Assembly (NCBI GenBank): GCA_041581055.1
Contig: JBFGCT010000013.1
Location: 1-39,743 of the forward strand
DNA: 39,743 bases
DNA from: JBFGCT01 sp041581055
GTDB taxonomy: Bacteria > Actinomycetota > Acidimicrobiia > Acidimicrobiales > Ilumatobacteraceae
Direction: 5' to 3'
In this document: positions 7,811 through 18,143 of the stretch, piece by piece
Layout: each line of letters opens with the position of its first letter
How positions within the stretch are numbered: position 1 is the stretch's first letter
The notes under the pieces: model-generated
The model's input: only the letters and a program-made list of their open reading frames with translations
What the model was told of the DNA's origin: nothing
Database searches by the model: none
Made by a program: the position numbers and the translations under genes

Positions 7811-8938
7811 ATGTCGACGCGCACCCGCCGCGCCATGGTGCTGCTGACCGTCGTGGTCGCGGCGCTCGGCCTCGGCGCGTCGCCCGGGCTCACCGATCGG
7901 GCGACGGGTGAACTGCACGCCGCCGTCCGCACGACCCCGCCGGCGAGGCGGGCCTCGTTCGCCTTCACCGGCGACATTCTCACCCACCGGCCGGTCAACT
8001 TCGCCGCGCGACGGCCCGACGGGACGTACGACTACTCGCCGATGTTCGACCGCTTGGCGCCGTTGTTGTCCTTCTTCGACGTCCCGGTCTGCCACCTCGA
8101 ACAGCCGGTCGCCCCGCCGGGCACGGCGGTGATCGTCGGCCCTGACATCCATTCGAGCGCGGCGTCGATCGGCGTTGCGATCCGCGGGGCCGGCTACCGG
8201 CGCTGCTCGACGGCGTCCAACCACAACCTCGATCGGGGGATCGCGGGGATCGACGCCACGGTCGCCGCCTTGACCGCCGCCGGCGTCGGGCAGTCCGGGC
8301 TGGCGCGCAGCCCCGCCGAGGCGATCCCCCGAGTGTTCGAGGTCAACGGCATCGCCGCCGCCCACCTCAGCTACTCATACTCGATCGGGGGCTCGCTTCC
8401 GCCGGGGGAGTCATGGCGGGCGAACCGCATCGACAACGCGGCGATCGTCGCCGCCGCACGAGACGCGCGCACCCGCGGCGCCGACATCGTGATCGTCAGC
8501 CTCCATTGGGGCGACTCGGCGCGGTCGGCGCCGAGTGCCTACCAGCGCCAGGTCGCTCAAGCGATCACGGCGCCGGGCGACATCGACCTCATCGTCGGGC
8601 ACCACGCCCACGTGCTGCAGCCGATCGAACAGGTCAACGGGACGTGGGTGGTCTGGGGGCTCGGCAACATCCTGTCGAACATGCCGACCGGCCCGTTCCC
8701 GCCGTCGAGCCAGGACGGCGCGGTGGCCACCGTCGCGTTCACCCAGGACGTGAGTGGCGCGGTGTCGGTCGGGCGGCCGCTCGTCTACCCGACCTGGGTC
8801 GACCGCGACCACGGCTACGTGATCCGCCGGACGTCGGAGGCCAGCGACCACGCGCTCCCGCTGTCGGTGCGGCAACAACTCGCGGTGTCCGAAGCGCGCA
8901 CCCGGTCGGTGCTCGGCGCCTTCTTCGCCCCGGCCTGA
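7811..8938 (+). CDS. CapA-family (poly-gamma-glutamate synthesis protein-like) metallophosphatase, exported
   Basis: A 375-residue CapA-like protein with the calcineurin-type metallophosphatase fold. An N-terminal signal or anchor (RRAMVLLTVVVAALGLGASPGLTD) predicts export. Metal-binding elements: FAFTGDILTHRP (the first Asp and downstream His), CHLEQP in place of NLE, STASNHNLDRG (Asn-His of the NH motif), HWGDSARSAPSAYQ and the final GHHAHVLQPIEQ, which closes the two-metal site in this family. In Bacillus, CapA takes part in capsule polyglutamate export, but most actinobacterial members stand alone, as here, and their substrate is unknown. ATG at 7811 is chosen because an earlier in-frame ATG at 7700 overlaps the divergent DUF3179 gene and precedes the signal. 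Confidence 0.88.
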   Translation: MSTRTRRAMVLLTVVVAALGLGASPGLTDRATGELHAAVRTTPPARRASFAFTGDILTHRPVNFAARRPDGTYDYSPMFDRLAPLLSFFDVPVCHLEQPVAPPGTAVIVGPDIHSSAASIGVAIRGAGYRRCSTASNHNLDRGIAGIDATVAALTAAGVGQSGLARSPAEAIPRVFEVNGIAAAHLSYSYSIGGSLPPGESWRANRIDNAAIVAAARDARTRGADIVIVSLHWGDSARSAPSAYQRQVAQAITAPGDIDLIVGHHAHVLQPIEQVNGTWVVWGLGNILSNMPTGPFPPSSQDGAVATVAFTQDVSGAVSVGRPLVYPTWVDRDHGYVIRRTSEASDHALPLSVRQQLAVSEARTRSVLGAFFAPA

Positions 8939-8952
8939 GCGCTCCGGCCTGA

Positions 8953-10536
8953 TCACCGCGTCAGGTCGGCCAGGATCCGTTGGCTGGCGAGCTTGCCCGG
9001 CCCGCCGCTGACACAGCCGCCGGGATGGGTCCCCGACCCGCACTGGTAGTAGCCCTCGATCGGGGTGCGGTACTGGTTCCAGCCCGGCGCCGGGCGGAAG
9101 AAGTACATCTGCGGCGCGAGGAACTCGCCGTGAAAGATGTTGCCCTCGGGGAGCCCGGCGACCTGCTCGATGTCGAGCGGCGTCACGATCTCCCGCTGTA
9201 GCACGAGGTCGGAGAACCCCGGGAAGTGCGACTCGAGGGTGTTCTGCACGTTGTCGGCCATGTGCTCGCGCTCCTTGGCCCAGTCGCCACCCTTCAGTTC
9301 GTAGGGCGTGTAGTGGACGAAGCACGACATCACGTGCTGGCCCGGCGGCGCCATGTCGGGGTCGATCGTCGATTGGATCGCCGCGTCGATGTACGGCTTG
9401 GTGGAGTACCAACCGTACTTCGCCTCGTCGAACGCCCGCTCGAGGTACTCCATCGACGGCGCCACGTTGGTGAACCCGCGGAACATGTCGGCGCGGTCGC
9501 CGAGCGACGGGTAGGCCGGGAGACCGTCGAGCGCGAAGTTGACCTTCGACGACGTGCCCTGGTACCGGTACCGGCGCAGGTTGTCGACGAGATCGGCGGG
9601 CAGCTCGCGCGGGTCGACGAACGTGGTGAACGTCCGCCGGGGGTCCGCCGCGGAGACGACGACCTTGGCCGCCAGCTCGGTCCCGTCGGCGAGCGCCACG
9701 CCGGTCGCCCGGCCGTTGGCGGTGATCACGCGCTCGACCTCGGCGCGCAGCTTGATCTCGGCGCCGAACGCCTCGGCGGCCCGCGCCAGCACCTGCGTGA
9801 ACCCGCCGTTGCCGCCCTTGTGGAAGGCCCACGAGCCGAAATGCCCGTCGTGCTCGCCCATCGAGTGGAACAACAGCACGAGCCCCGACCCCTGCGACAT
9901 CGGGCCGACCTTGGTGCCGATGATCCCCGACGACGACAGCCAGCCCTTCAGGATCTCGCTCTCGAAGTAGTCGTCGAGGAAGTCGGCGGCGCTGCCGGTG
10001 AGCAGGCGCACGAGGTTGTGCAACACGCCGGTGTCGACGCCGCGCAGATGGGCGGCGAGGTCGGCCATCTCCGCCAACCCCTCGGGCGACAGGTCGGTCA
10101 GGTTCGGCGGGGCCTTGTCGAACAGCGGCTTGACGGCCCGGACGACCATCTCGACGTCATGGCGGTACTGGTCGTACGCGTCGGCGTCACGCTGGGAGTG
10201 GCGGGCGATCTCCCTGATGTTCTCGCCGCGGTCCTGCCCCATCACCAGCGAGTCGCCGTTGTCCATCGGGCAGAACGACGACGGCATCAGCAGCGGCATG
10301 AACCCGTGCCTCACCAGGTCGAGCTCGTGGACGATGTCGGGCCGCAGCAGGCTGAGCGCGTACGAGAACGTCGTGAACTTGAAGCCCGGCCGGAGCTCCT
10401 CGGTGATCGCCGCGCCCCCGACGAGCTCGCGCCGTTCGAGGATCAACGTCCGCAGGCCGGCCCGCGCCAGGTACGCGCCGTTGACCAGCCCGTTGTGTCC
10501 GCCCCCGATGACGATCGCGTCGAACTCGCTGGTCAT
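8953..10536 (-). CDS. FAD-dependent oxidoreductase of the phytoene desaturase / PYROXD2-like family
   Basis: A 527-residue flavoprotein. The N-terminus FDAIVIGGGHNGLVNGAYLARAG is the FAD-binding Rossmann motif, followed by ILERRELVGGAAITEEL, typical of CrtI/PYROXD2 relatives. The C-terminus GYYQCGSGTHPGGCVSGGPGKLA is the closing FAD motif of the same family. No membrane segment or signal is seen, so it should be cytosolic. The start overlaps the stop of the upstream aminomethyltransferase gene by 4 bp (ATGA at 10533-10536), so the two are almost certainly co-translated and act on one pathway. A methylated amine or ether oxidation linked to tetrahydrofolate is plausible, but the substrate cannot be read from sequence. 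It converges on the CapA gene with a 14-bp gap. Confidence 0.9.
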   Translation of the reverse strand: MTSEFDAIVIGGGHNGLVNGAYLARAGLRTLILERRELVGGAAITEELRPGFKFTTFSYALSLLRPDIVHELDLVRHGFMPLLMPSSFCPMDNGDSLVMGQDRGENIREIARHSQRDADAYDQYRHDVEMVVRAVKPLFDKAPPNLTDLSPEGLAEMADLAAHLRGVDTGVLHNLVRLLTGSAADFLDDYFESEILKGWLSSSGIIGTKVGPMSQGSGLVLLFHSMGEHDGHFGSWAFHKGGNGGFTQVLARAAEAFGAEIKLRAEVERVITANGRATGVALADGTELAAKVVVSAADPRRTFTTFVDPRELPADLVDNLRRYRYQGTSSKVNFALDGLPAYPSLGDRADMFRGFTNVAPSMEYLERAFDEAKYGWYSTKPYIDAAIQSTIDPDMAPPGQHVMSCFVHYTPYELKGGDWAKEREHMADNVQNTLESHFPGFSDLVLQREIVTPLDIEQVAGLPEGNIFHGEFLAPQMYFFRPAPGWNQYRTPIEGYYQCGSGTHPGGCVSGGPGKLASQRILADLTR

Positions 10537-11753
10537 GACTCTGCTCCGTTCATCGCCGCGGTCTTGCGGGCGGGGGCGAACATCGGATTGCGGACGACGT
10601 CGGCGGCAACCTGCACGTACCGGTGGTTGATGGTGAACTCGAGGTTGACGCGGGCGCCGGGGACGGCCAGCTCCGGCCGGATCCGGGCCAGCGCGATGTG
10701 CCGCTGGAGGACCGGCGAGTACATGAAGCTCGTCGCGTAGCCGACGCGCCGGGCGTCGCCGTCGTAGACCATCATGTCCTCGTGCACCGGGATGTGGTCC
10801 TTGGGCGGGGCCATGCCGGCCGCGGTGTACTTCGCGTCGTAGTCGAACGGGTCGACCATCAGGCCCATCATCTTCCACCGCGACGTGCCGTCGGCCAGTT
10901 CACGGCGGATCGCCCGCCGGCCGATGAACGGGCGGGAATCGTCGTCGACGCCCTTGAGCATCCAGCTCAGCCCGAGCTCGACCGGCGTCGAGCGGTGCTC
11001 GTCGTTCTCGGCGAGGCGGCTGGCGTCGAAGTCGACATGGATCAGGAGCAGCCCGGCCTCGATGCGCGCCATCAACAGCGCGATCTGCCCAAACGGGATC
11101 AACCCGTGCGGCGCGCCGGCCTCGAAGATCGCGTCCCAGACGGCCCCGGCGTCGGGCGCGTCGCACAGCACCTCGTACCCCAGGTCGCCGGTGTAGCCGG
11201 TGCGCGAGATGGTGACGGCGGAGGCGCCGAGCTTGGCCGGGGTGTGCTCGAAGTAGCCGAGCGCGCTCACCGCGGGGGCGAGCCGGGACAGGATGGCGTG
11301 GCTGCGGGGCCCCTGGATGGCGAGCGTGCCGATCTCGTCGGTGACCTCGGTGATCTCGACCCGCTCGTGGCCGATCAGGTCGCGGAAGTACGCCAGGTTC
11401 GGCTCGGCCGCCGTCAGCAGGAACTCGTCCGCGCTGTGGCGGAACACGACGCCGTCCTCGTTGACATGGCCGCGCTCGTCGCACCAGATCGTGTAGTGCG
11501 CCTGGCCGGGCGCGCACGTCCGGATGTCGCGGGTCAGCACTCCCCCGAGGAACCGCTCGGCGTCCGGTCCGGCGACCCGGTACTTGTAGAGCGGGGACGA
11601 GTCGAACGCGCCGGCCGCGTTGCGGATCGCGACGTACTCCCATTTCTCGGCCATCTGGTACTTCTCGACGACGAGATGCCCCGACCAGTGGCTCCACAGC
11701 GACGTCTCGTTGGCCGCCGCGACCCGGTCGTGGAACGGCGAGCGGTGCACCAT
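10533..11753 (-). CDS. GcvT/DmdA-like aminomethyltransferase family protein
   Basis: A 406-residue member of the glycine-cleavage T-protein superfamily, which transfers methyl or aminomethyl groups to tetrahydrofolate; it includes DMSP demethylase DmdA and the O-demethylase LigM. Landmarks are RSPFHDRV at the start, AAGAFDSSPLYKYRVAGPDAERFLGGVLTRDI, the GPRSH and RTGYTGDLGYEV motifs of the folate-binding domain, and a C-terminal beta-barrel (RRVGYATSFMYSPVLQRHIALARIRPE). No lipoamide or H-protein partner is nearby, so it is not part of a standard glycine cleavage cluster. It is coupled by a 4-bp overlap to an FAD oxidoreductase. The substrate is unknown; methylated amines, DMSP-like sulfonium compounds or aryl methyl ethers are candidates by family only. 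Confidence 0.88.
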   Translation of the reverse strand: MVHRSPFHDRVAAANETSLWSHWSGHLVVEKYQMAEKWEYVAIRNAAGAFDSSPLYKYRVAGPDAERFLGGVLTRDIRTCAPGQAHYTIWCDERGHVNEDGVVFRHSADEFLLTAAEPNLAYFRDLIGHERVEITEVTDEIGTLAIQGPRSHAILSRLAPAVSALGYFEHTPAKLGASAVTISRTGYTGDLGYEVLCDAPDAGAVWDAIFEAGAPHGLIPFGQIALLMARIEAGLLLIHVDFDASRLAENDEHRSTPVELGLSWMLKGVDDDSRPFIGRRAIRRELADGTSRWKMMGLMVDPFDYDAKYTAAGMAPPKDHIPVHEDMMVYDGDARRVGYATSFMYSPVLQRHIALARIRPELAVPGARVNLEFTINHRYVQVAADVVRNPMFAPARKTAAMNGAES

Positions 11754-11784
11754 GGGCGCGACCGTATCCCACCGGATCGGGCGG

Positions 11785-12234
11785 CTACGCGGGGCTGAGC
11801 AGGTCGAGGAACTGCTGGAGCGGTTGGCCGGCCATCACGTCGACCTCGGCCTGCGTACCGTCGGCGAACGTGAACACCAGCCGCTTGCCGAGTCCGCGGC
11901 GGGCGCCGAGCTCGGCCCACACCTCGCCGCGGTCGAGGACGAGCGCCGGCGGCTTGAAGCTCAGCCCGTTGCTGGGGAACACCAGCACCCGGGTCGGCGT
12001 GACGGCGACCGCCACCGTGGTGTTGGGAAACGACGAGGCCGTTCCACCCTCCTCCTCCAGGCGCTGGCCGGCCCGCTTCTCCATCACCCGCCTCGTCGTA
12101 AGGACGCTGAGGGCGGCGGGCACGGCGCCGACTCCGAGCGCGCCCTTCAGCTCGCACAGCAGCGCGACCTCGGCCTGCTCCGGCGCGAGATGGGCGGCGA
12201 CCCGTTTGTTGGTCCGCTTTGTGATGTTCGCCAT
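11785..12234 (-). CDS. Conserved hypothetical, possibly PH-like domain protein
   Basis: A 149-residue soluble protein that I do not recognise by name. The N-terminal third is helical (RTNKRVAAHLAPEQAEVALLCELKG) and is followed by Gly/Ala-rich sequence that may be a short hydrophobic hairpin. The second half alternates strands (TTVAVAVTPTRVLVFPS, ALVLDRGEVWAEL, RLVFTFADGTQAEVDVM), a pattern like bacterial PH-like or YokE-type domains. There are no cysteines beyond one and no catalytic motif. It lies 31 bp upstream of the GcvT-like gene on the same strand and could be co-transcribed with it. The ATG at 12234 is the only sensible start. Confidence 0.65.
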   Translation of the reverse strand: MANITKRTNKRVAAHLAPEQAEVALLCELKGALGVGAVPAALSVLTTRRVMEKRAGQRLEEEGGTASSFPNTTVAVAVTPTRVLVFPSNGLSFKPPALVLDRGEVWAELGARRGLGKRLVFTFADGTQAEVDVMAGQPLQQFLDLLSPA

Positions 12235-12262
12235 CGTGTGCTGACCGTAGCGATCGGCAGCC

Positions 12263-13189
12263 CTACGTTTCGCGAATTACCGAGTCGATCCAGGCGACCA
12301 GGTCGGCCTCGACCTCGTCGCGGTTGAGCTCGTTGAGCATCTCGTGGCGGCCGTCCGGGTACAGCTTGACCGAGATCGGCCCTGCGCCCAACGCCTCGTA
12401 GCGGGCGACGAGGTCGCGCACCGATTGCACGTTCTCGCCTCCGACCGGGTCGTGCTCGCCGCTCATCACGTAGATCGGCAGGTCGCGACGGATCGCCGAC
12501 TCGGCCTCGTCGGTCCACATCGCCGCGGTGCCGCCCAGCATGTCCGCGACGTAGCCGTTGGACAGCGGGAAGCCGCACCACGGGTCGGCGACGTACTTCT
12601 GCACCTCGGCCTCGTCGCGGCTCAGCCACTCGAAGCCGGTCGCCCCGTCGGCGTGGAACGGCTCGTTGAAGCCGGCGAACATCGCCCCGAAGACCTCGGA
12701 CGGCTGGTCGGCGCCGTCGCCCTCCCCGAGCCCGAGGATCATGCCCATCATCGCGTCGTCGAGACCGAGCCCGCCGGCGGTGCCCGAGAGCACGAGCCCG
12801 GCCAGCTCATCGCCCCACCGCTGGAGATAGGCCTGCGCGATGAAGGAGCCCATGCTGTGGCCGAACAGGACGATCGGCGCGCCGGGGTGCTCCCCCTTGA
12901 CATGCTCGGTCAGGCGGTGGGTGTCGTCGATGATCGCCTCCCAGCCACCCGGTCGGGCGACGCCGAACCGGCCGTACTCGTCGGCGGTGCGCCCATGGGC
13001 CCGATGGTCCTGGGCGTACACCGCGTACCCGCTCGCCACCAGCCGGTCGGCCAACCGGCCGTAGCGCGCCGCGTGCTCCGACGCGCCGTGTGCGATCTGG
13101 ACGACGGCCTTCGCCGGATCGGCGGGAACCCACGAGTAGGCCGCGATCTTCTGCCCGTCGGCGCCGGTGAACGTGAACTGCGATGTCAT
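12263..13189 (-). CDS. Alpha/beta hydrolase, monoacylglycerol lipase-like
   Basis: A 308-residue serine hydrolase of the lysophospholipase/monoacylglycerol lipase group, predicted cytosolic or peripheral. The oxyanion HGASEHAARYGRLADRL (33-50) and DHRAHGRT motifs are typical of MGL. The nucleophile elbow is GHSMG with Ser112, the acid lies in GEHDPV, and the base is the His of DGRHEMLNE near the C-terminus, so the triad is complete. The likely reaction is hydrolysis of monoacylglycerol or a related ester, but MGL-like actinobacterial proteins are broad. An in-frame GTG at 13195 would add two residues; ATG at 13189 is preferred. It lies just downstream of thiolase and acyl-CoA ligase genes on the same strand, which fits lipid breakdown. 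Confidence 0.88.
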   Translation of the reverse strand: MTSQFTFTGADGQKIAAYSWVPADPAKAVVQIAHGASEHAARYGRLADRLVASGYAVYAQDHRAHGRTADEYGRFGVARPGGWEAIIDDTHRLTEHVKGEHPGAPIVLFGHSMGSFIAQAYLQRWGDELAGLVLSGTAGGLGLDDAMMGMILGLGEGDGADQPSEVFGAMFAGFNEPFHADGATGFEWLSRDEAEVQKYVADPWCGFPLSNGYVADMLGGTAAMWTDEAESAIRRDLPIYVMSGEHDPVGGENVQSVRDLVARYEALGAGPISVKLYPDGRHEMLNELNRDEVEADLVAWIDSVIRET

Positions 13190-13285
13190 CGGCACAGCAT
13201 GCCATCCGTCAGAACTCGACGAAGATCGCAGGGCACGTCATGGCCCCGGGTCACCGACCGGCCGCGACCGGCCTGACCAGCTCGC

Positions 13286-14509
13286 TCAGACCCGCTCGAT
13301 GATGATCGCCGGGGCCATGCCGCCGCCCGCGCACATCGTGACGAGGCCGACCTGCATGTCGCGGCGCTCGAGCTCGTCGAGCACCGTGCCGATCAGGATC
13401 GCGCCCGTCGCCCCGATCGGGTGGCCGAGCGCCATCGCCCCGCCGTTGACGTTGACCCTGTCCCGGTCGAGATCCAGATCGCGCTGGAACTTCTCGGACA
13501 CGACGGCGAACGCCTCGTTGATCTCGAACAGGTCGATGTCGGCGAGGGTCATGCCGGCCCTCTCCAGCACCTTGCGCGCGGCCGGCACCGGCGCGTTGAG
13601 CATCAGCGTCGGGTCGTCGCCCATGTTGGCGGTGGCGACGACGCGGGCCCGCGCGGTGAGCCCGTGGGCCTTGGCGTAGTCCTCGCTGGCGAACAGCAGC
13701 GCCGCCGCGCCGTCGACGACGCCGGAGGAGTTGCCGGCGTGGTGGACGTGCTCGATGTCGAGGTCGGGGTACCGCTGGTTGATCAGCTCGCGGAACGTCT
13801 TGGCGTCCTCGGCGTGCCGGTAGTCGGCGATCTGCGGGAAGCTCGGCGCCAGCGCCGCCAACGACTCGACGGTCGTGCCGGGCCGCGGGAACTCCTCGCG
13901 GTCGAGGGCGACCGACCCGTCGAGGTTGAGCACCGGGATCAGGCTCTTGTCGAAACGCCCCTCCTTGATCGCCGTCGCCGCCCGGGCCTGCGACTCCGCG
14001 GCGTGGGCGTCGAGCGCCTCGCGGGCGATGCCCTCGAGCGTGGCGATCGCGTCGGCGCACACCCCCTGGTGCGACTGCGGGTGGAGCTCCTGCAGGTGGG
14101 CGTTGTTCGCCCCGATCGGCAGCATGCCCTTCTTCGGCAGCGACATCATCTCGGTGCCGCCGGACACGACGAGATCCTCCATGCCCGCCATCACGGCGTG
14201 GGCCGCGTAGTTGGCGCTGGTGATCCCCGACCCGCAGAAGCGGTCGAGCGTCGCGCCGCTCGACGTGACGTCGTAACCGGCGTCGAGCGCGGCCATCCGG
14301 CCCAGGTCGCCGCCCTGCTCCATCACTTGCGAGCTCGTCCCCCACACGACGTCGTCGACGTCGGCGGTGTCGAAGTCGTTGCGGTCGACGAGCGCCTTCA
14401 GCACGGTCGCCGCGAGATGCTGCGGGTGGAGGTGGGCCAGGGCGCCCTTGCCGGGTTTGCCGATGCCGCGCGGCGTGCGGCAGGCGTCGATGATGAGTGC
14501 GTCGGACAT
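13286..14509 (-). CDS. Acetyl-CoA C-acyltransferase (thiolase)
   Basis: A 407-residue thiolase that cleaves 3-ketoacyl-CoA or condenses acetyl-CoA. Catalytic residues are in place: nucleophile Cys92 in DRFCGSGI, His363 in ALGHPIGATG and Cys393 in MCAGGGMAPA; the NEAFAV motif is present. Length matches degradative or biosynthetic thiolases. It lies 18 bp downstream of an acyl-CoA ligase gene on the same strand, so a fatty-acid or related acid catabolic unit is likely. No enoyl-CoA hydratase or dehydrogenase is encoded beside it, so those steps must come from elsewhere. A TTG start at 14518 would add three residues; ATG at 14509 matches the family start (SDALIIDACRTPRG). Confidence 0.95.
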   Translation of the reverse strand: MSDALIIDACRTPRGIGKPGKGALAHLHPQHLAATVLKALVDRNDFDTADVDDVVWGTSSQVMEQGGDLGRMAALDAGYDVTSSGATLDRFCGSGITSANYAAHAVMAGMEDLVVSGGTEMMSLPKKGMLPIGANNAHLQELHPQSHQGVCADAIATLEGIAREALDAHAAESQARAATAIKEGRFDKSLIPVLNLDGSVALDREEFPRPGTTVESLAALAPSFPQIADYRHAEDAKTFRELINQRYPDLDIEHVHHAGNSSGVVDGAAALLFASEDYAKAHGLTARARVVATANMGDDPTLMLNAPVPAARKVLERAGMTLADIDLFEINEAFAVVSEKFQRDLDLDRDRVNVNGGAMALGHPIGATGAILIGTVLDELERRDMQVGLVTMCAGGGMAPAIIIERV

Positions 14510-14527
14510 GGAGTCCAACCGTATGCG

Positions 14528-16072
<1,545 letters not shown>

Positions 16073-16131
16073 GACACAGGAAGCTATGTCATTCGCCGGC
16101 TGCCCCGTTCATCGCGAGTACCGTTCAACCC

Positions 16132-16587
16132 ATGCTGTTCGCAGTCGTCGGTGACACCACCTACAACATCGTGCTCCTGCTACACATCCTGACGGCGATC
16201 GTCGCCTTCGCGCCGGCGTTCGTGCACCCCATCCTCAACGCCCAGGGCGCGTCGGCCGACGCCGCCGAGCGGTCGCGGTGGCTGGGGTTCATGGCCCAGA
16301 ACGGGCGGCGGGTCTACGGCCCAGCGCTGATCGTCACCGGCGTGCTCGGATTCGCGCTGCAGGGGCTCTCCGACGGGCTGTGGGAGTTCGAGCAGACGTG
16401 GATCGTCCTCGCCGTGCTGATCTGGGTCGCGATGAACGGGATCGTGCACGCCGTGATCCTGCCCGCCGAGCGAGCGCTGGCCGGCGGCGACGAACGCGCC
16501 CAACAACGCCTCGCCATCGGAGGTGCGACGGTCACCGTGCTGCTGGTCGTGATGCTGTACCTGATGATCTGGAAGCCCGGCTTCTGA
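16132..16587 (+). CDS. Four-helix integral membrane protein, DUF2269-like
   Basis: A 151-residue protein with four predicted membrane helices: YNIVLLLHILTAIVAFAPAFV, YGPALIVTGVLGFALQGL, TWIVLAVLIWVAMNGIVHAVIL and VTVLLVVMLYLMIW. The conserved His of LLLHILTAIVAF and the His of GIVHAVILP fall inside helices, as in DUF2269-type proteins, where a haem or quinone link has been suggested but not shown. It begins a five-gene plus-strand run with DoxX, AcuI-like, PPOX-fold and DUF1599 genes, 22 bp ahead of DoxX. The function is unknown. ATG at 16132 precedes the first helix by a few residues. Confidence 0.72.
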   Translation: MLFAVVGDTTYNIVLLLHILTAIVAFAPAFVHPILNAQGASADAAERSRWLGFMAQNGRRVYGPALIVTGVLGFALQGLSDGLWEFEQTWIVLAVLIWVAMNGIVHAVILPAERALAGGDERAQQRLAIGGATVTVLLVVMLYLMIWKPGF

Positions 16588-16609
16588 GCCGCGCACTCCC
16601 TCCCGCGGC

Positions 16610-17140
16610 ATGACGGACCAGACCGCCGCCGACCTCGCGTTGGCCATCCTGCGGTGCGCGGTCGGCGCCGTCATGCTCGCCCATGGGGTCAACCACGTCG
16701 TCGGCGGCGGCAAGATCGCCGGGACGGCGCGGTGGTTCGAGTCGATGGGGATGAGGCATCCGCGGCTCCAGGCGTGGATGGCCAGCGTCACCGAGATCGG
16801 CGCCGGGGTCGCGCTCGTCCTCGGCCTGGCGACGCCGCTCGGGGCGGCGGGAGTGGTCGGCGTGATGGCCGTCGCGTGGATCATCAACCACCGCGGCAAC
16901 GGGTTCTTCATCTTCCGCCCCGGCGAAGGCTGGGAGTACGTGATGATCCTGCTTGTCACGGGGCTCGCGCTCGGGGCGCTGGGGCCTGGCCGCTGGTCGC
17001 TCGACGAGGCGCTCGGGGTCAACGACGATCTCGTCGGATGGACCGGGCTGCTGATCGCGGCGGTGGCCGGTGGCGGGGGCGCGCTCGCGCTTCTCGCCGC
17101 GACCTGGCGGCCGGTAACGTCGCCCGCTGATGACGGCTGA
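16610..17140 (+). CDS. DoxX family membrane protein
   Basis: A 176-residue DoxX-type integral membrane protein with four or five helices. The family start LAILRCAVGAVMLAHGVNHVVGGGKIAGTARWFESMGMR is clear, with the His-Gly (AHG) and the Phe-Glu element in the loop. It continues with ITEIGAGVALVLGLATPLGAAGVVGVMAVA. DoxX proteins have been linked to oxidoreductase complexes and, in mycobacteria, to thiol/oxidative stress membranes, but no single activity is agreed. It overlaps the following reductase gene by 11 bp (17130-17140), so the two are probably co-translated. Confidence in the family is high; the role is open. Confidence 0.88.
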   Translation: MTDQTAADLALAILRCAVGAVMLAHGVNHVVGGGKIAGTARWFESMGMRHPRLQAWMASVTEIGAGVALVLGLATPLGAAGVVGVMAVAWIINHRGNGFFIFRPGEGWEYVMILLVTGLALGALGPGRWSLDEALGVNDDLVGWTGLLIAAVAGGGGALALLAATWRPVTSPADDG

Positions 17141-18143
17141 TTCGTTTCGCGGGTTCCGGGCGGTGACCGAGGGGGACGAGGTCGACCGCGGCGTGGTCAC
17201 CCTCTCCGCCGGCGACCTGCCCGACGACGGCGCGCTGGTCGAGGTGCACTGGTCGAGTGTCAACTACAAGGACGGTCTGGCCGCGACGCCGACCGGGAGG
17301 GTGGCGACGATCTCGCCGCTCATCCCGGGGATCGACCTCGCCGGGGTGTTGGCCGAGGACACGCCCGACATGGCCGCCGGCGCCGGGGTGATCGCCCACG
17401 GCCGCCAGATCGGCACCGGCCGCCACGGCGGATACGCCGAGTACGCCAGAGTCCCCGCCGAGTGGCTCGTGCCGTTGCCGGCCGGCCTGTCCGCCCGCGA
17501 CGCGATGGTCGTCGGCACGGCCGGCTTCACCGCCGCGCTGTCGGTGATCGCGCTGCAGGAGCACGGCGTGACGCCGGGGTCGGGGGCGGTGCTCGTCACG
17601 GGGGCGACCGGCGGGGTCGGGTCGACCGCGGTCGACATCTTGTCGAACCTCGGCTACGACGTCGTCGCCAGCACCGGGAAGCCGGAGGCGGCCGAGTTCT
17701 TGAAGGCACTCGGCGCGAGCTCGATCATCGACCGCGCCGAGCTCTCCGAGGAGGGTCGCCGCCCGCTGGAGAAGACGCTCTGGGCCGGCGCCGTCGACTG
17801 TGTCGGAGGCGTCACGCTCGCCAACGTGCTGAAGCGGATCCACTACGGCGGGTCGGTCGCGGCGAGCGGCCTCACCGGCGGGCCGGGGTTGCCGACGACC
17901 GTGCTGCCGTTCATCCTGCGCGGCGTGAACCTCCTCGGCATCGACTCGGTCGAGATGCCGGCCGATCGCCGGCGCGCGACCTGGGAGCGGATCGCCGACG
18001 ACCTGAAGCCGTCGGGCCTCGACCGGATCGGGCACGACATCGGGCTCGACGAGCTGGACGGTGTGCTCGACGAGATCCTCGCCGGGCGGGCGACCGGCCG
18101 CAGCGTGGTCGACCTCCGGCGGGCCCCGGGAGCCACGTCATGA
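17130..18143 (+). CDS. acuI: YhdH/AcuI-family NADPH-dependent acryloyl-CoA reductase / quinone oxidoreductase
   Basis: A 337-residue medium-chain dehydrogenase of the YhdH/AcuI group, which reduces acryloyl-CoA to propionyl-CoA with NADPH. Family marks are HWSSVNYKDGLAATPTGRVA near the N-terminus, PLIPGIDLAGVV-like PLIPGIDLAGVLAED, the TAGFTAALSVIALQEHGVTP helix, the nucleotide loop VTGATGGVGSTAVDIL, and the SGLTGG / PFILRGVNLLGIDSVEMP stretch typical of AcuI. No structural zinc cysteines are present, as expected for this branch. It overlaps DoxX upstream by 11 bp and the PPOX-fold gene downstream by 4 bp. Acryloyl-CoA detoxification is the best-known role; acrylate can come from DMSP or propionate pathways, which the sequence here does not show. 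Confidence 0.88.
   Translation: MTADSFRGFRAVTEGDEVDRGVVTLSAGDLPDDGALVEVHWSSVNYKDGLAATPTGRVATISPLIPGIDLAGVLAEDTPDMAAGAGVIAHGRQIGTGRHGGYAEYARVPAEWLVPLPAGLSARDAMVVGTAGFTAALSVIALQEHGVTPGSGAVLVTGATGGVGSTAVDILSNLGYDVVASTGKPEAAEFLKALGASSIIDRAELSEEGRRPLEKTLWAGAVDCVGGVTLANVLKRIHYGGSVAASGLTGGPGLPTTVLPFILRGVNLLGIDSVEMPADRRRATWERIADDLKPSGLDRIGHDIGLDELDGVLDEILAGRATGRSVVDLRRAPGATS

Noticed and set aside
10623..11798. Plus-strand ORF of 391 codons
   Set aside because: Val/Arg/Asp-rich antisense shadow of the GcvT-like gene.
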